In this document: in pieces, positions 15,077 to 23,083 of the stretch | Numbering within the stretch: position 1 is the stretch's first letter | Layout: each line of letters begins with the position of its first letter | From: Amycolatopsis acididurans | GTDB lineage: Bacteria; Actinomycetota; Actinomycetes; Mycobacteriales; Pseudonocardiaceae | Length of the DNA: 39,535 nt | Assembly: GCF_012328925.1 (NCBI RefSeq) | Contig: NZ_JAAXLS010000060.1 | Location: 1 to 39,535, forward strand | Reading direction: 5' to 3' | Made by a program: the position numbers and the translations under genes | Notes under the pieces: generated by a model | Databases searched by the model: none | What the model was told of the DNA's origin: nothing | The model's input: the letters and a program-made list of their open reading frames with translations, nothing else

Positions 15077-16191
15077 TTCGCGATGAGCAGGCCACTGTGT
15101 GGTTTGGGGGTGAAATACGTGCTTTTGCGTGGCATCCGGCGCCCCTGATCGTGCACCGCGAGCACGTCGGCGAGCGGTACCGGCGCCAGCCGCAGCACGG
15201 CGTCGACGTCCCCGCCCGGCACGTGCCCCTCGGGAAGGGCGCGGACATGTGGGCCTTCCGGATCGATACCGAGCGCCTCGGCGATGAGCAGGCGTTCGAC
15301 CAGGCCGTGGTCGATCCGCGGCAGCGGTTCGGCAGTGGCGGGCAGTTCGACCACGAGGCCCGATGGCACGGTCACGAGGCCGGGCTTGTCCGGTGCGGGC
15401 GGATCCGGGCGTTCGTGGACGGGCAGACCCACGCCACGCCAGGCCGCGGCCAGGTCCGCCGTGGTGAGGCCGGTGCCGGTGAGCACCCGGTGGATCGCCC
15501 CGATCCGCAGGTCGGGACCGGAGGTGACCAGCGCGAGCAACTGGGCGTTCGCGCGCGACGCGGCCGCGACGCGATGGTTGCCGTCGGCGACCAGCAATCG
15601 GTGCCGTCGCACCTGGCGGAGCAGATCCTCGTGGTCCTCAAGCAGCCACAGCCGGTGCGCCCGGCCACCGGCGTCGGCGGTGCGCACGTCCGGCTCGCGG
15701 CCCTCTACGGCGGCGGACGCGATGGCGGTCAGGTCCTCGCCGTCCGCGACCGGAACGAGCAGCGCGGCGCTCGTGGCCCGGCCCAGCCCGGTGAGGGCGG
15801 CGGCGCGGTCCGCGACGATGCGCGGATAGACCTCCTCGCTGTGCCACACGTGCGCGTCGATGGCGGCGGGGTCGATCAGGCACAGCACGCCGATCGCGGT
15901 CCCGTCCGGGCCGGCCACCTCGTAGACGGCCACCACGTCGCGCACCGGGCGGTAGGCGTTCGCGAGCAGCCGGTCCAGCGTTCGCCGTGCCTGTGGCAGC
16001 GCCTGCGGCAATGTCAGATTCCGCGCGAGCGCCGCCGGGGTGCGGTGCGGATGCTGCACGGCCAGCAGCGATTCGCCGTCGGAGCCGGCCAGTGCCTCGA
16101 TCACCTCGCCGGGATCGGCGAACTCGTCGACCTCGGGTCCCGGCACGTCGCCGTCGACCACCCATCCGTGCCGGATCGCGCTCGCCCACAT
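15058..16191 (-). CDS. DUF1015 family protein
   Basis: This 377-residue protein carries the two hallmark motifs of DUF1015: VADGNHRVAAA at about residue 200 and RKSTYFTPKPHSGL near the C-terminus. Related archaeal proteins include an ADP-dependent serine kinase, but bacterial members have no settled function. ATG 16191 is 14 bp downstream of the peptidase stop codon, so the gene is transcribed with it. The last residues (NISGEF) and the stop codon lie in AT-rich DNA with inverted repeats. Confidence 0.85.
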   Translation of the reverse strand: MWASAIRHGWVVDGDVPGPEVDEFADPGEVIEALAGSDGESLLAVQHPHRTPAALARNLTLPQALPQARRTLDRLLANAYRPVRDVVAVYEVAGPDGTAIGVLCLIDPAAIDAHVWHSEEVYPRIVADRAAALTGLGRATSAALLVPVADGEDLTAIASAAVEGREPDVRTADAGGRAHRLWLLEDHEDLLRQVRRHRLLVADGNHRVAAASRANAQLLALVTSGPDLRIGAIHRVLTGTGLTTADLAAAWRGVGLPVHERPDPPAPDKPGLVTVPSGLVVELPATAEPLPRIDHGLVERLLIAEALGIDPEGPHVRALPEGHVPGGDVDAVLRLAPVPLADVLAVHDQGRRMPRKSTYFTPKPHSGLLIANISGEF

Positions 16192-16205
16192 GCCACGATC
16201 CTGCC

Positions 16206-16922
16206 TCAGCGGAACAGGGCGACCGTCTCCAGCAGCCGGCTCAGGTCCGCACCGGAGGGGATCTCGCGTGGTTCGTGCCCCCGCTGGAACAGTCGCGCGC
16301 CGACCTCGTCCCCGCCCAGCGTCAGTGACGAGTCCACGCGCCGCAGCCAGGTGCCCTCGCGCAGGCCGAGCACGGGCACGTCGTTCTCCTCGAGGAACTG
16401 GCCGAGCCGCTCCTCGCGGGTCTCGCCCATGTGGACGTCGCCCTCGACCGGATCGAGGTAGTGCGGGTTGATCTGGAACGGGACGAGCCCGCCCGCGTCG
16501 AAGGAGGGCGGCTGCACGATGGGCATGTCGTTGGTCGTGCGGATGGTCGGGCAGGCCACGTTGGTGCCCGCGCTCGATCCGATGTAGACGGTGCCGTGTG
16601 CGACCCGGTCCCGGATCGGGGCCAGCAGTTCGCGGGCGTAGAGCGCGCGCAGCAGGCGGAACGTGTTGCCGCCGCCGACGAACACCGCCTGCGCGGAGTT
16701 GAACAGCTTGATCGGGTCACCCTCGTGCGCGCCGGCCACCTCGACGCGCAGCGGGGCGAGCGCCTTGGCGGCCTGGGCCGTGTAGCCGTCGTGATCGGCG
16801 AGCGCGAACGGGACGAACACCAGCCGCCGGACGCCGGTCAGCATCTCGGCCAGCGCCTCCATCGCGTGTTCGAGGTACTCCTTGCCCGGGGCGGTCGAGT
16901 TGGACAGCAGCAGCACGCGCAT
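16206..16922 (-). CDS. pepE: Dipeptidase E (peptidase family S51)
   Basis: This 238-residue cytosolic serine peptidase cleaves Asp-Xaa dipeptides. The nucleophile S117 lies in IGSSAGTN, D132 in TTNDMP and H154 in INPHYLDP. The spacing equals that of the Salmonella PepE triad (120/135/157) with a constant shift of three. VGGGNTFRLL is also characteristic. The ATG start is at 16922. It is the first gene of a two-gene unit with DUF1015; the functional link is unknown. The gap 16923-17043 contains no gene but has a short hairpin, GTCCT-AAA-AGGAC, beside the end of the XRE gene. Confidence 0.93.
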   Translation of the reverse strand: MRVLLLSNSTAPGKEYLEHAMEALAEMLTGVRRLVFVPFALADHDGYTAQAAKALAPLRVEVAGAHEGDPIKLFNSAQAVFVGGGNTFRLLRALYARELLAPIRDRVAHGTVYIGSSAGTNVACPTIRTTNDMPIVQPPSFDAGGLVPFQINPHYLDPVEGDVHMGETREERLGQFLEENDVPVLGLREGTWLRRVDSSLTLGGDEVGARLFQRGHEPREIPSGADLSRLLETVALFR

Positions 16923-17043
16923 GACATACCTTCCCGGGGCTGATGTGCCTCATTGCGTCGTTTGCCTATCACGATCGGCGCGGGAAGTTCAGAGCAGAGT
17001 GAGGGCGACCACAGCGCGGGAAACCGGCCGGGTCCTAAAAGGA

Positions 17044-17322
17044 CTATCGGTCGTCGAGCAGGTCGGCGGGGTGCATGCCCAGCGCGTCGGCCATCCGGAA
17101 CAGCGTGTCGAGCGTGATGTTGCGCGGCGGGCGCTTGTGCGGATCCTCTTTGCGCCTTGGCTGATCGAGCCGGGAACGCTCCAGTTCCGCCACGACCGAA
17201 CGGGAGACGCCGGCGCGGTCGGCGAGGTCCTCCTGGCTCAGATCCCGCTCCCGGCGCGCCCGGCGCACGCGCGCGGCGAGTTCGCGCAGCCGCGCGTCGA
17301 GCGCCTCGCCGTGGTCGGTCAC
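17044..17322 (-). CDS. XRE-family helix-turn-helix regulator
   Basis: This 92-residue protein is little more than a Cro/CI-type HTH: RRARRERDLSQEDLADRAG at about 20-38, SRSVVAELERS, then a C-terminal helix LFRMADALGMHPADLL. A basic insertion (QPRRKEDPHKRPPR) separates helices. GTG 17322 lies 6 nt after TAAACT (-10, 17334-17329) with TTGTCG 17 nt further upstream, so the transcript is probably leaderless. It is divergent from a mini-GntR gene and shares a palindrome with it. Confidence 0.88.
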   Translation of the reverse strand: MTDHGEALDARLRELAARVRRARRERDLSQEDLADRAGVSRSVVAELERSRLDQPRRKEDPHKRPPRNITLDTLFRMADALGMHPADLLDDR

Positions 17323-17328
17323 GACACG

Positions 17329-17386
17329 AGTTTAGCCATGGCTTCCACTTGCGACAATTTGTCTCTTCTATGCTACTTTTTAGGAC
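17329..17386. promoter_or_regulatory. Divergent promoter region with shared palindrome
   Basis: The 11-bp dyad GACAA-T-TTGTC (17353-17363) overlaps the -35 box of the XRE promoter (minus, TTGTCG-N17-TAAACT). It also lies just upstream of the TATGCT/TACTTT -10 region (17370-17380) of the plus-strand GntR gene. A protein bound here could control both genes. Confidence 0.6.
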
Positions 17387-17668
17387 ATGAACGTAGAACT
17401 CGACGGTCCCGGCTATCTGTACGAAGCGCTCGCGAAACAGCTCGCCGAGCGCATTCAGGCAGGGGAGTTCGCCCCGAACACGCCGCTGCCCGCCGAGGGC
17501 CGGCTCGCGTGCGAGTACGGCGTCTCGCTGGGCACCGCGCGCCACGCCACCAGGCTCCTGCGCGAACGCGGCCTGGTCGTCACCATCAAGTCCAAGGGCA
17601 CGTACGTGGTGGCTCGCGCGAACTCGGGGGCTATACCACCTGGCGCCGCACCTTCCGCAGCTCCTTGA
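17387..17668 (+). CDS. Minimal GntR-type winged-helix protein
   Basis: This 93-residue protein contains only the GntR winged helix (about 10-75): YEALAKQLAERIQAGEF, then LPAEGRLACEYGVSLGTARHA and the wing with KSKGTYVV. The usual effector domain is absent. The Ala/Pro-rich tail (GAIPPGAAPSAAP) is coded by DNA that overlaps the end of the opposing J-domain gene by 38 bp. It is paired divergently with the XRE gene. A dimeric DNA-binding switch without ligand sensing is likely. Confidence 0.85.
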   Translation: MNVELDGPGYLYEALAKQLAERIQAGEFAPNTPLPAEGRLACEYGVSLGTARHATRLLRERGLVVTIKSKGTYVVARANSGAIPPGAAPSAAP

Positions 17669-18671
17669 TGTCCACAGTGGACGGCTCGGCGGCGAGCCAG
17701 CCGCCGATCTCGTGCACGAACTGTTCCGGGGTCATGGGCGGGGCGGGTAGATCGAAGTCCTCCTCGGTGGTGATCTCGCCCGCCCGGCTCGGGTACACGA
17801 CCAGTGCGCCCCGGATCTCCACCCCCGGCAACAGGGCGCGATAGGCGTCGATCGCCTCCAGCAGGCGGGTCGCGCCGCCGCGGAACGGGCGGTCGTCCCG
17901 CCACAGGGTGCCGTCCTCGTCCGCGGCGTAATGGCCGGGCAGCCACATCTTCGACTCGACGAGCACCAGCCGCCGCCCGCACAGCACCGCGTGGTCGGTG
18001 TCGGCGAACACCGAACCGGGCCACGCGAGGCCATGGAAGACGCGCGCGGCCGGCAGCCTCGTGAGGTAGCGCTGCAGCAGTTCGGCGGTCAGCCGTTCGC
18101 CCCACTGATCCGCCTCCGCGCCCGGCTGCCCGAACACCTTCTCCTGCCCGAACTCGGCGGCGAACCGTTCGCGCGCCTGCTTGCGCATCATGTGGCGGCG
18201 CGTCAGCCAGATCGCGACGGCCGTCGCGAGCAGGAGCCACACGGTCAGCAGCAGCCAGCTCGTGGTCAACGGCAGCACGACGAGCAGCAGCCAGCCGAGC
18301 AGGATCGCCGCCGGGGCGTGGCCGGGCGGGGTGGGTACGGACGGGCACGCCGCCTCGTCGCCGCGTGCCCACCACGGCAGCGAACCGGGATCGAACCGGG
18401 GCATCGTCGCCACGAACGATGGGTCCTCGCCGAAGTCGCGCGGCCGCCGCCGCACGCGCACGGGTACGGGCGCGCGGCCCCGGTCGTAGTCGGCGCGGCT
18501 GTACGGGTCGCTGAGGACCTCGTAGGCCTGCCGCAGCCGGTGGAACTCGTCGGGAGAGCCACCGGCGTCGGGATGCATCGCACGGGCTCGGGCGCGGTAG
18601 GCCGATTTGATCTCGGCGATGGACGCGTCGCGGGCCACGCCGAGCAGCTCGTAGTAGCCCGATTCGTGCAC
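17631..18671 (-). CDS. J-domain / transmembrane / NERD-like nuclease fusion
   Basis: This 346-residue protein has an N-terminal DnaJ domain (about 5-65) with the HPD motif at 33-35 and LSDPYSRADYDRG. A linker and two hydrophobic segments follow (about 120-156). The C-terminal domain resembles NERD (nuclease-related) domains; D226, E239 and K241 in TDHAVLCG...LVESK form a PD-(D/E)xK-like arrangement. J-domains recruit DnaK, here presumably to the membrane. GTG 18671 lies 6 nt after TATTGT (18683-18678), so it is preferred over TTG 18686, which would lie upstream of the transcription start. It is divergent from the membrane protein gene. Confidence 0.82.
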   Translation of the reverse strand: MHESGYYELLGVARDASIAEIKSAYRARARAMHPDAGGSPDEFHRLRQAYEVLSDPYSRADYDRGRAPVPVRVRRRPRDFGEDPSFVATMPRFDPGSLPWWARGDEAACPSVPTPPGHAPAAILLGWLLLVVLPLTTSWLLLTVWLLLATAVAIWLTRRHMMRKQARERFAAEFGQEKVFGQPGAEADQWGERLTAELLQRYLTRLPAARVFHGLAWPGSVFADTDHAVLCGRRLVLVESKMWLPGHYAADEDGTLWRDDRPFRGGATRLLEAIDAYRALLPGVEIRGALVVYPSRAGEITTEEDFDLPAPPMTPEQFVHEIGGWLAAEPSTVDIKELRKVRRQVV

Positions 18672-18714
18672 GCGGTCACAATACAAGGGGGCTTGGCGTG
18701 GTTAGAGTTGCGCG

Positions 18715-19323
18715 ATGGCAGGTTCTCCGGCGGACGATCTGGCCCGAAGGCTCGGCATCGGGACCGGCCGGATCGCCGTGCCCGCGGGCCTGCTGGCCAT
18801 CCTCGCCGGGGCGGCGTTGTTCGTGTTTCCGCCGCACAGCACCATTGCCGCGATCGCGCTGGGACTGGCTGGCGTGGTTTGTTTCGCCTTTGGTTCACTG
18901 CGCCTCGCCGGTGGACCGTGGTGGGCGTTCGCCGCCGCGCTGATCAGCGGAGGCGTGCTGTTCGCGGCGTTGACCGTCGGCGGGCGCGGTCTCGCATTGA
19001 ACACTTTCGGGGGAAGCCAGATCTGCGAGGTGGCGCAACGTCAAGAGGTCGACACCGCTGGGCGGTACCAGCACTACGGGTTCGTGCACACCCTGAACTG
19101 CCCGCGCGGTGGCACGTTCACGATCCGCACCGACGCGACCGACCGGCAGCCACCCGGTTCCCGTGCCGAGGTACTCGGCACGCCGGGCGGCGTGCTCGAA
19201 CCGGACTTCGCCGGCAGGCACAACGTGATCGTGGAAGCCCTCGCGGTGGCCGCGGCGCTGGCACTCGCCGGCGCCACCGTGCATTTCACGTGGCGCCGGT
19301 CGGGGGTCAGGTCAGCGAGCTAG
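18715..19323 (+). CDS. Membrane protein of unknown function
   Basis: This 202-residue protein has three hydrophobic helices near the N-terminus (about 20-40, 43-62 and 69-89), a roughly 80-residue extracytoplasmic-looking loop with two cysteines (QICEVAQ and LNCPRGG), and a final helix at about 172-190. ATG 18715 lies 6 nt after TAGAGT (18703-18708), so it is probably leaderless. It is divergent from the J-domain gene and overlaps the end of the DUF2237 gene by 17 bp. I do not recognise a family. Confidence 0.75.
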   Translation: MAGSPADDLARRLGIGTGRIAVPAGLLAILAGAALFVFPPHSTIAAIALGLAGVVCFAFGSLRLAGGPWWAFAAALISGGVLFAALTVGGRGLALNTFGGSQICEVAQRQEVDTAGRYQHYGFVHTLNCPRGGTFTIRTDATDRQPPGSRAEVLGTPGGVLEPDFAGRHNVIVEALAVAAALALAGATVHFTWRRSGVRSAS

Positions 19324-19699
19324 GGTCGGCCGGAACGTCGGCCGCGTGCCGCCGCAGCGCGTCGAGATCGACCACTTCGAGCGCGCGGGCGTGCGTGGCG
19401 GCCAGCATCACCGGAGGCGCGACGCCCGCTTCGTACGCCTCCTGCCAGCGCGCGGCGCACAGGCACCATCGATCACCCGGCTGGAGGCCGGGGAACCCGA
19501 ACTCGGTACGCGGTGTGACCAGATCATTGCCCGCCTTGGTCGAGTGCTCCAGGAACTCCTTGGACACGACGGCGCAGACGGTGTGATTGCCGAGATCGTC
19601 GAGGCCGGTTTTGCAGCAGCCGTCGCGGTAGAACCCGGTGACCGGGTCCGTTCCGCACGGCTCCAGTTCCCCGCCGAGCACGTTGCGATCATTCGTCAT
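19307..19699 (-). CDS. DUF2237 family protein
   Basis: This 130-residue protein has the conserved features of DUF2237: NVLGGELEPCGTDPVTGFYR, DGCCKTG, HTVCAVV, GFPGLQPGDRWCLCAARWQE and ATHARALE. The invariant cysteines suggest metal binding or redox chemistry, but no function is established. ATG 19699 is chosen because the family pattern starts 5 codons later; a longer frame to 19738 has no support. It is convergent with the membrane protein gene and divergent from the UGSC operon. Confidence 0.9.
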   Translation of the reverse strand: MTNDRNVLGGELEPCGTDPVTGFYRDGCCKTGLDDLGNHTVCAVVSKEFLEHSTKAGNDLVTPRTEFGFPGLQPGDRWCLCAARWQEAYEAGVAPPVMLAATHARALEVVDLDALRRHAADVPADPSSLT

Positions 19700-19814
19700 G
19701 TTCTCAGCTTGGCACCATCTCGCCGCCGATGCTGCCATTCCCGGCGAGCTGCCCGGCTTACGTCAGATGGAAGGGCTGTTGGAAGGCTGTCGCGCGCGGC
19801 CGAGGATCGGAAGC

Positions 19815-20354
19815 ATGGCGAATGCGATTCTCGATCCGACCGGCGGGACGCGGGCGGTCCCGGCCGGTGCCACCGTCCCGGCACCCGAGCGGGCGCGGCT
19901 CGCCGGCGCCACCGTCGGGCTTCTGGCGAACACCAAGCAGAACGCGGCGCTGTTCCTCGAAGAGGTCGGCAAGCTGCTCATCGAGCGGTACGGCGTGGCG
20001 GCGGTCGTGCCCGCGACCAAGGCGGTGTTCGCGCTGCCGGTCACCGACGAGCAGCTGGAGGAACTCGCGGGCCGGTGCGACGCGGTGATCACCGGCGTCG
20101 GCGACTGCGGCTCGTGCAGCGCCTCGGCGGTCGCCGACGGCGTCGCGTTCGAGCGGCGCGGCATCCCGGCCGCGGTCATCTGCAGCGATGCCTTCATCGT
20201 GACCGCGAACGCGATGGCCGAGGTGCGCGACGCCAAGGGCTACCGCTACACCACGACGGCCCATCCGGTCGCCGTGCTCACACCGGACGAGGTACGCGAA
20301 CGCGCCGAAGAGGCGATCGAGGACATCGTGGCCATCCTGACGGGACGGCCATGA
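19815..20354 (+). CDS. UGSC-family (seleno)protein, cysteine form
   Basis: This 179-residue protein contains GVGDCGSCSASAVADG with C98-G99-S100-C101. This is the position of the U-G-S-C motif in a family whose members in other organisms carry selenocysteine first; here cysteine replaces it. The fold around it (TVGLLANTKQN at the start, VITGVGD, then PAAVICSDAF) looks like a Rossmann-type small-molecule enzyme. Thiol redox or nucleophilic chemistry at C98/C101 is likely; substrate and reaction are unknown. ATG 19815 has GAGGAT upstream. It is the first gene of a three-gene operon and its stop overlaps the next ATG (ATGA). Confidence 0.87.
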   Translation: MANAILDPTGGTRAVPAGATVPAPERARLAGATVGLLANTKQNAALFLEEVGKLLIERYGVAAVVPATKAVFALPVTDEQLEELAGRCDAVITGVGDCGSCSASAVADGVAFERRGIPAAVICSDAFIVTANAMAEVRDAKGYRYTTTAHPVAVLTPDEVRERAEEAIEDIVAILTGRP

Positions 20355-21379
20355 CCGAGCCCGATCCGGACATCGCGCGCGCCGCCATCGAATACTGCTA
20401 CGACAACGGCTGGAGCGACGGGCTGCCGGTGGTGCCCGCCTCACGACCGCTGGTCGACGAGTTCCTCGCACACACCGGCCGCTGCCCGGACGAGGTGATC
20501 GGCACGATCGAGCAGTTCGGCCGGAGCTGCACCGTCGAGCAGGCCGCGATCAACGCCGCGATGGCGGGGTGCAAGCCCGAGTACTTCCCGGTCGTGCTGG
20601 CCGCGTGGGAGGCGGTGATCAACGACCGCGCGGCCCGTGGCGGCGGCTGGCAGAGCACCAGTGGTCCGGCGCCCCTGATCGTCGTCAACGGGCCCGTCCG
20701 GCAGCGGCTCGGATTCAACAGCACGGGTGGCGTGTTCGGGCCCGGTTTCCGTCCTAACGCGACGGTCGCGCGGGCCGTCGGCATGATCGTGCGCAACGCG
20801 TTCGGCGTGCAGCCGCACGTGCTGGAGCAGGCGACGCAGGGGCTGCCCGGCCGGTGGTCGATCTGCCTCGGCGAGAACGAGGAAGAAAGCCCGTGGGAGC
20901 CGCTGTCGGTGGAGGCCGGGCTGGACGAGGACACCAGCGCGGTGTCGGCCGCGTTGCTGCGGACGTGCGAGTACGTCGACAACCGGCACACGCAGAATCC
21001 CGAAGAGGTGCTCGCCGACATCGCGGACACGATGGCGCGCACCGGCGCGGTGATCTTCCGCGAGGCCTACAGTGGGGTCGTGCTGTGTCCCGAGCACGCG
21101 CAAATGCTTGCGAAGGAAGGCTTTTCGAAGGCGGACGTGAAGTCCTGGCTCATCGAGCACGTCGGGCGCACGCGTGGCGAACTGCGCCGGGCGGGCAAGA
21201 ACGGGCTCAGCGACCGGGGCGTCCGGCACGCCGCCGAGGCCGACGGCGACGAGGTGTTCGAACGGTTCATGTCGGCGCCGGAACAGATCCCGGTGGTCGT
21301 GGCGGGTGCGCGCAACGCCGCGATCTCGATGGTGGTGCGCATTTTCGGTGCGTGGTCGGGAAAGGCGGTGCCGGTGTGA
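20351..21379 (+). CDS. UGSC-operon protein of unknown function, 342 residues
   Basis: The ATG overlaps the UGSC gene stop by 4 bp and the stop overlaps the next GTG by 4 bp. The protein begins with a YDNGWSDGLPVVP motif and has conserved-looking cysteines C16, C45, C60 and C74. Gly/Asn-rich segments follow (LGFNSTGGVFGPGFRPN and VVVAGARNAAISMVV). No membrane segment or signal peptide is seen. I do not recognise a characterised family. The fixed coupling suggests that it forms a complex or a multi-step enzyme with the UGSC protein and the 76-residue protein. Confidence 0.82.
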   Translation: MTEPDPDIARAAIEYCYDNGWSDGLPVVPASRPLVDEFLAHTGRCPDEVIGTIEQFGRSCTVEQAAINAAMAGCKPEYFPVVLAAWEAVINDRAARGGGWQSTSGPAPLIVVNGPVRQRLGFNSTGGVFGPGFRPNATVARAVGMIVRNAFGVQPHVLEQATQGLPGRWSICLGENEEESPWEPLSVEAGLDEDTSAVSAALLRTCEYVDNRHTQNPEEVLADIADTMARTGAVIFREAYSGVVLCPEHAQMLAKEGFSKADVKSWLIEHVGRTRGELRRAGKNGLSDRGVRHAAEADGDEVFERFMSAPEQIPVVVAGARNAAISMVVRIFGAWSGKAVPV

Positions 21380-21606
21380 TCGACGCCGCAGGACTGGAGG
21401 CGATGCGCACGACGCTCGCCGCGGACGGCTACGCCCTCGAGGTGTCCGAAAACGATGGCCGGGTCGCCGTGCGCATCTCGGTCGCGGACCCGCAGGCGTG
21501 CGAGGACTGCCTGGCGCCCGAGCCGATCATGCGCGCGATCCTGCACAAGTCGCTCGGTGTGCCGGAGAGCTCGATCGAGCTGACCTACCCGAACCAACCC
21601 CGGTGA
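21376..21606 (+). CDS. Small CxxC protein of the UGSC operon
   Basis: This 76-residue protein starts at GTG 21376, overlapping the previous stop (GTGA). It has C38-x2-C41 in QACEDCLAPEP and an alternating beta/alpha pattern (YALEVSENDGRVAVRISV, then a helix with MRAILHKSLG and a strand IELTYP). The size, pattern and CxxC recall NifU-C-like or electron-transfer small subunits, but similarity is weak. It may be the thiol relay or small subunit for the UGSC enzyme. The 21607-21699 gap contains the sigK promoter. Confidence 0.75.
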   Translation: MIDAAGLEAMRTTLAADGYALEVSENDGRVAVRISVADPQACEDCLAPEPIMRAILHKSLGVPESSIELTYPNQPR

Positions 21607-21645
21607 CATCGGCGGGGAGGACGACGCGCCCCGAAAACCCCTGAC

Positions 21646-21674
21646 CAATCCGGCCACCGCCGCGCTCCGAACCC
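21646..21674 (+). promoter_or_regulatory. SigK-type promoter of sigK (autoregulatory)
   Basis: CAATCCG (21646-21652), 15 bp, then CGAACCC (21668-21674). The elements and spacing match the two divergent promoters at 26241-26270 and 26296-26325. They are close to the mycobacterial SigK consensus (-35 CCATCC, -10 CCGAAT) as I recall it. The position, about 25 bp before the sigK ATG, fits a transcript start near 21681. Confidence 0.68.
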
Positions 21675-21699
21675 AGAGGGACTAGGAGAGGATGGGTGG

Positions 21700-22296
21700 A
21701 TGGACGACTCTGTGCGTGCCCTGCCCTCGCCGCGTGGCGGTGGCGGCGGGGGCCCGAGCCCGGAAGAACTGCTGACACAGGTCGCCCGCGGAAGCGAGGC
21801 AGCCTTCGAGCAGCTTTACGAAGTCGTGTCCGGACCGGTCTTCGGGGTGGTCCGCCGGGTCGTGCGGGACGTCGCGCAGTCGGAGGAGGTCGCGCAGGAA
21901 GTGCTGGTCGAGCTGTGGCGGACCGCGCCGCGCTACGACCCGGCACAGGGCAGCGCGGTGAACTGGGCGCTGACGCTCGCGCACCGGCGCGCGGTCGACC
22001 GGGTGCGCTCGGCGCAGGCCCGCGCCGACCGAGAGCAGCGCGTGGGCGGCATGTCCTCGGGCCGCGAGTTCGACGAGGTGTCCGAGGCCGTCGCATCCCG
22101 GCTGGAGCGCGAACAGGTCCGCCGCTGCCTGTCCACTTTGACCGACTTGCAGCGCGAGTCCGTGATGCTGGCTTACTACGGCGGCCACACCTATCCCGAG
22201 GTGGCCGACCTGCTGCAAAGTCCGCTCGGGACGATCAAGACGAGGTTGCGGGACGGCCTGATCCGGCTGCGTGACTGCTTGGGGGTGACCCGATGA
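21700..22296 (+). CDS. sigK: ECF RNA polymerase sigma factor, SigK type
   Basis: This 198-residue sigma-70 has region 2 at about 25-95 (EEVAQEVLVELWRTAPRY) and region 4 at about 135-195 (LTDLQRESVMLAYYGGHTYPEVA, then GTIKTRLRDGL). The N-terminus has a Gly-rich run. The start ATG 21700 has AGGAGAGG 8 nt upstream. It overlaps the anti-sigma gene by 4 bp (ATGA). Flanking CFA-synthase, DUF1365, FAD oxidoreductase and DUF1295 genes reproduce the content of the M. tuberculosis Rv0444c-Rv0449c sigK locus, which supports the SigK name. A SigK-type promoter lies upstream, so it probably controls itself. Confidence 0.9.
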   Translation: MDDSVRALPSPRGGGGGGPSPEELLTQVARGSEAAFEQLYEVVSGPVFGVVRRVVRDVAQSEEVAQEVLVELWRTAPRYDPAQGSAVNWALTLAHRRAVDRVRSAQARADREQRVGGMSSGREFDEVSEAVASRLEREQVRRCLSTLTDLQRESVMLAYYGGHTYPEVADLLQSPLGTIKTRLRDGLIRLRDCLGVTR

Positions 22297-23036
22297 CCAC
22301 GCCGGACGTGCACATGCTCACCGGTGCCTACGCGCTGGACGCACTGGACGAGTTCGAACGCCGCCAGTTCGAGCGGCACCTGTCCGTGTGCGACGAGTGC
22401 GGCCAGGAGGTCGCCGAACTGCGAGCCACCACGGTGCGGCTGGGGCTCGCGGTCTCGCAAGCGCCACCCGCGGAGCTCAAGCGCCGGGTCATGACGCAAA
22501 TCGCCGAGGTGCGCCAGGAACCGCCGGGCCGTGAACGGGTCGCCAGGAGGCGGGAACGTCGCTGGGCGATCCGGCTGGTGTCGACCGCGGCAGCGGTAGC
22601 GGTGGCCGTCGCGGCCGCCTTCGGTGTGATCGCCTACCGGGCGCAGAACAGCCTCGACAACACGCGTGGCCAGCTGGCGCAGGCCCAGTCACAGGCGAAC
22701 GAGCTGGCCGAGTTGCTGGCCGCACCGGATCTGCGTGCGGTTCCCGGCACCGGTTCCACGTCGGGCGAGGGCAGCGTGATGGTGTCCGAACGGCTGAACC
22801 GGGGCATGCTGCTGGTGCACGGCATGCCGGATCAGCCCGCGACCGCGACCTACCAGGTCTGGGCCATCGCGGGTGGTGTTCCGCGGTCGATCGGCCTGCT
22901 CGGGCCGAAGGGCACGACCACGACTCCCTATGTGTTCGAGGGGCTCGCGGGCGTGAACGAGGTCGCGATGACGGTGGAGCCGGCCGGCGGGTCGCCGCGG
23001 CCGACGACGAGCCCGTCGGTGTGGTTCACGCTCTGA
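22293..23036 (+). CDS. rskA: Anti-sigma-K factor RskA, zinc anti-sigma protein
   Basis: This 247-residue single-pass membrane protein holds SigK inactive until it is cleaved. The ZAS motif is H29-x3-C33-x2-C36 in ERHLSVCDECGQEV. The transmembrane helix is at about 91-115, and the C-terminal about 130 residues form the extracytoplasmic RskA domain (TYQVWAIAGGVPRSIGLLG). The orientation is cytoplasmic N-terminus, outside C-terminus. The ATGA overlap with sigK gives stoichiometric translation. It ends at a strong terminator. Release by regulated proteolysis is known for the mycobacterial homologue. Confidence 0.92.
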   Translation: MTTPDVHMLTGAYALDALDEFERRQFERHLSVCDECGQEVAELRATTVRLGLAVSQAPPAELKRRVMTQIAEVRQEPPGRERVARRRERRWAIRLVSTAAAVAVAVAAAFGVIAYRAQNSLDNTRGQLAQAQSQANELAELLAAPDLRAVPGTGSTSGEGSVMVSERLNRGMLLVHGMPDQPATATYQVWAIAGGVPRSIGLLGPKGTTTTPYVFEGLAGVNEVAMTVEPAGGSPRPTTSPSVWFTL

Positions 23037-23042
23037 CACGAA

Positions 23043-23077
23043 CAGAAAGGGCCGGACTTCGCGTCCGGCCCTTTCTG
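23043..23077. terminator. Bidirectional intrinsic terminator
   Basis: A perfect 15-bp stem (CAGAAAGGGCCGGAC at 23043-23057 and its complement at 23063-23077) with loop TTCGC lies between the convergent rskA and methyltransferase genes. On the minus strand the stem ends in GTCCGGCCCTTTCTG. T-rich sequence flanks both sides. Confidence 0.88.
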
Positions 23078-23083
23078 CTTCAT

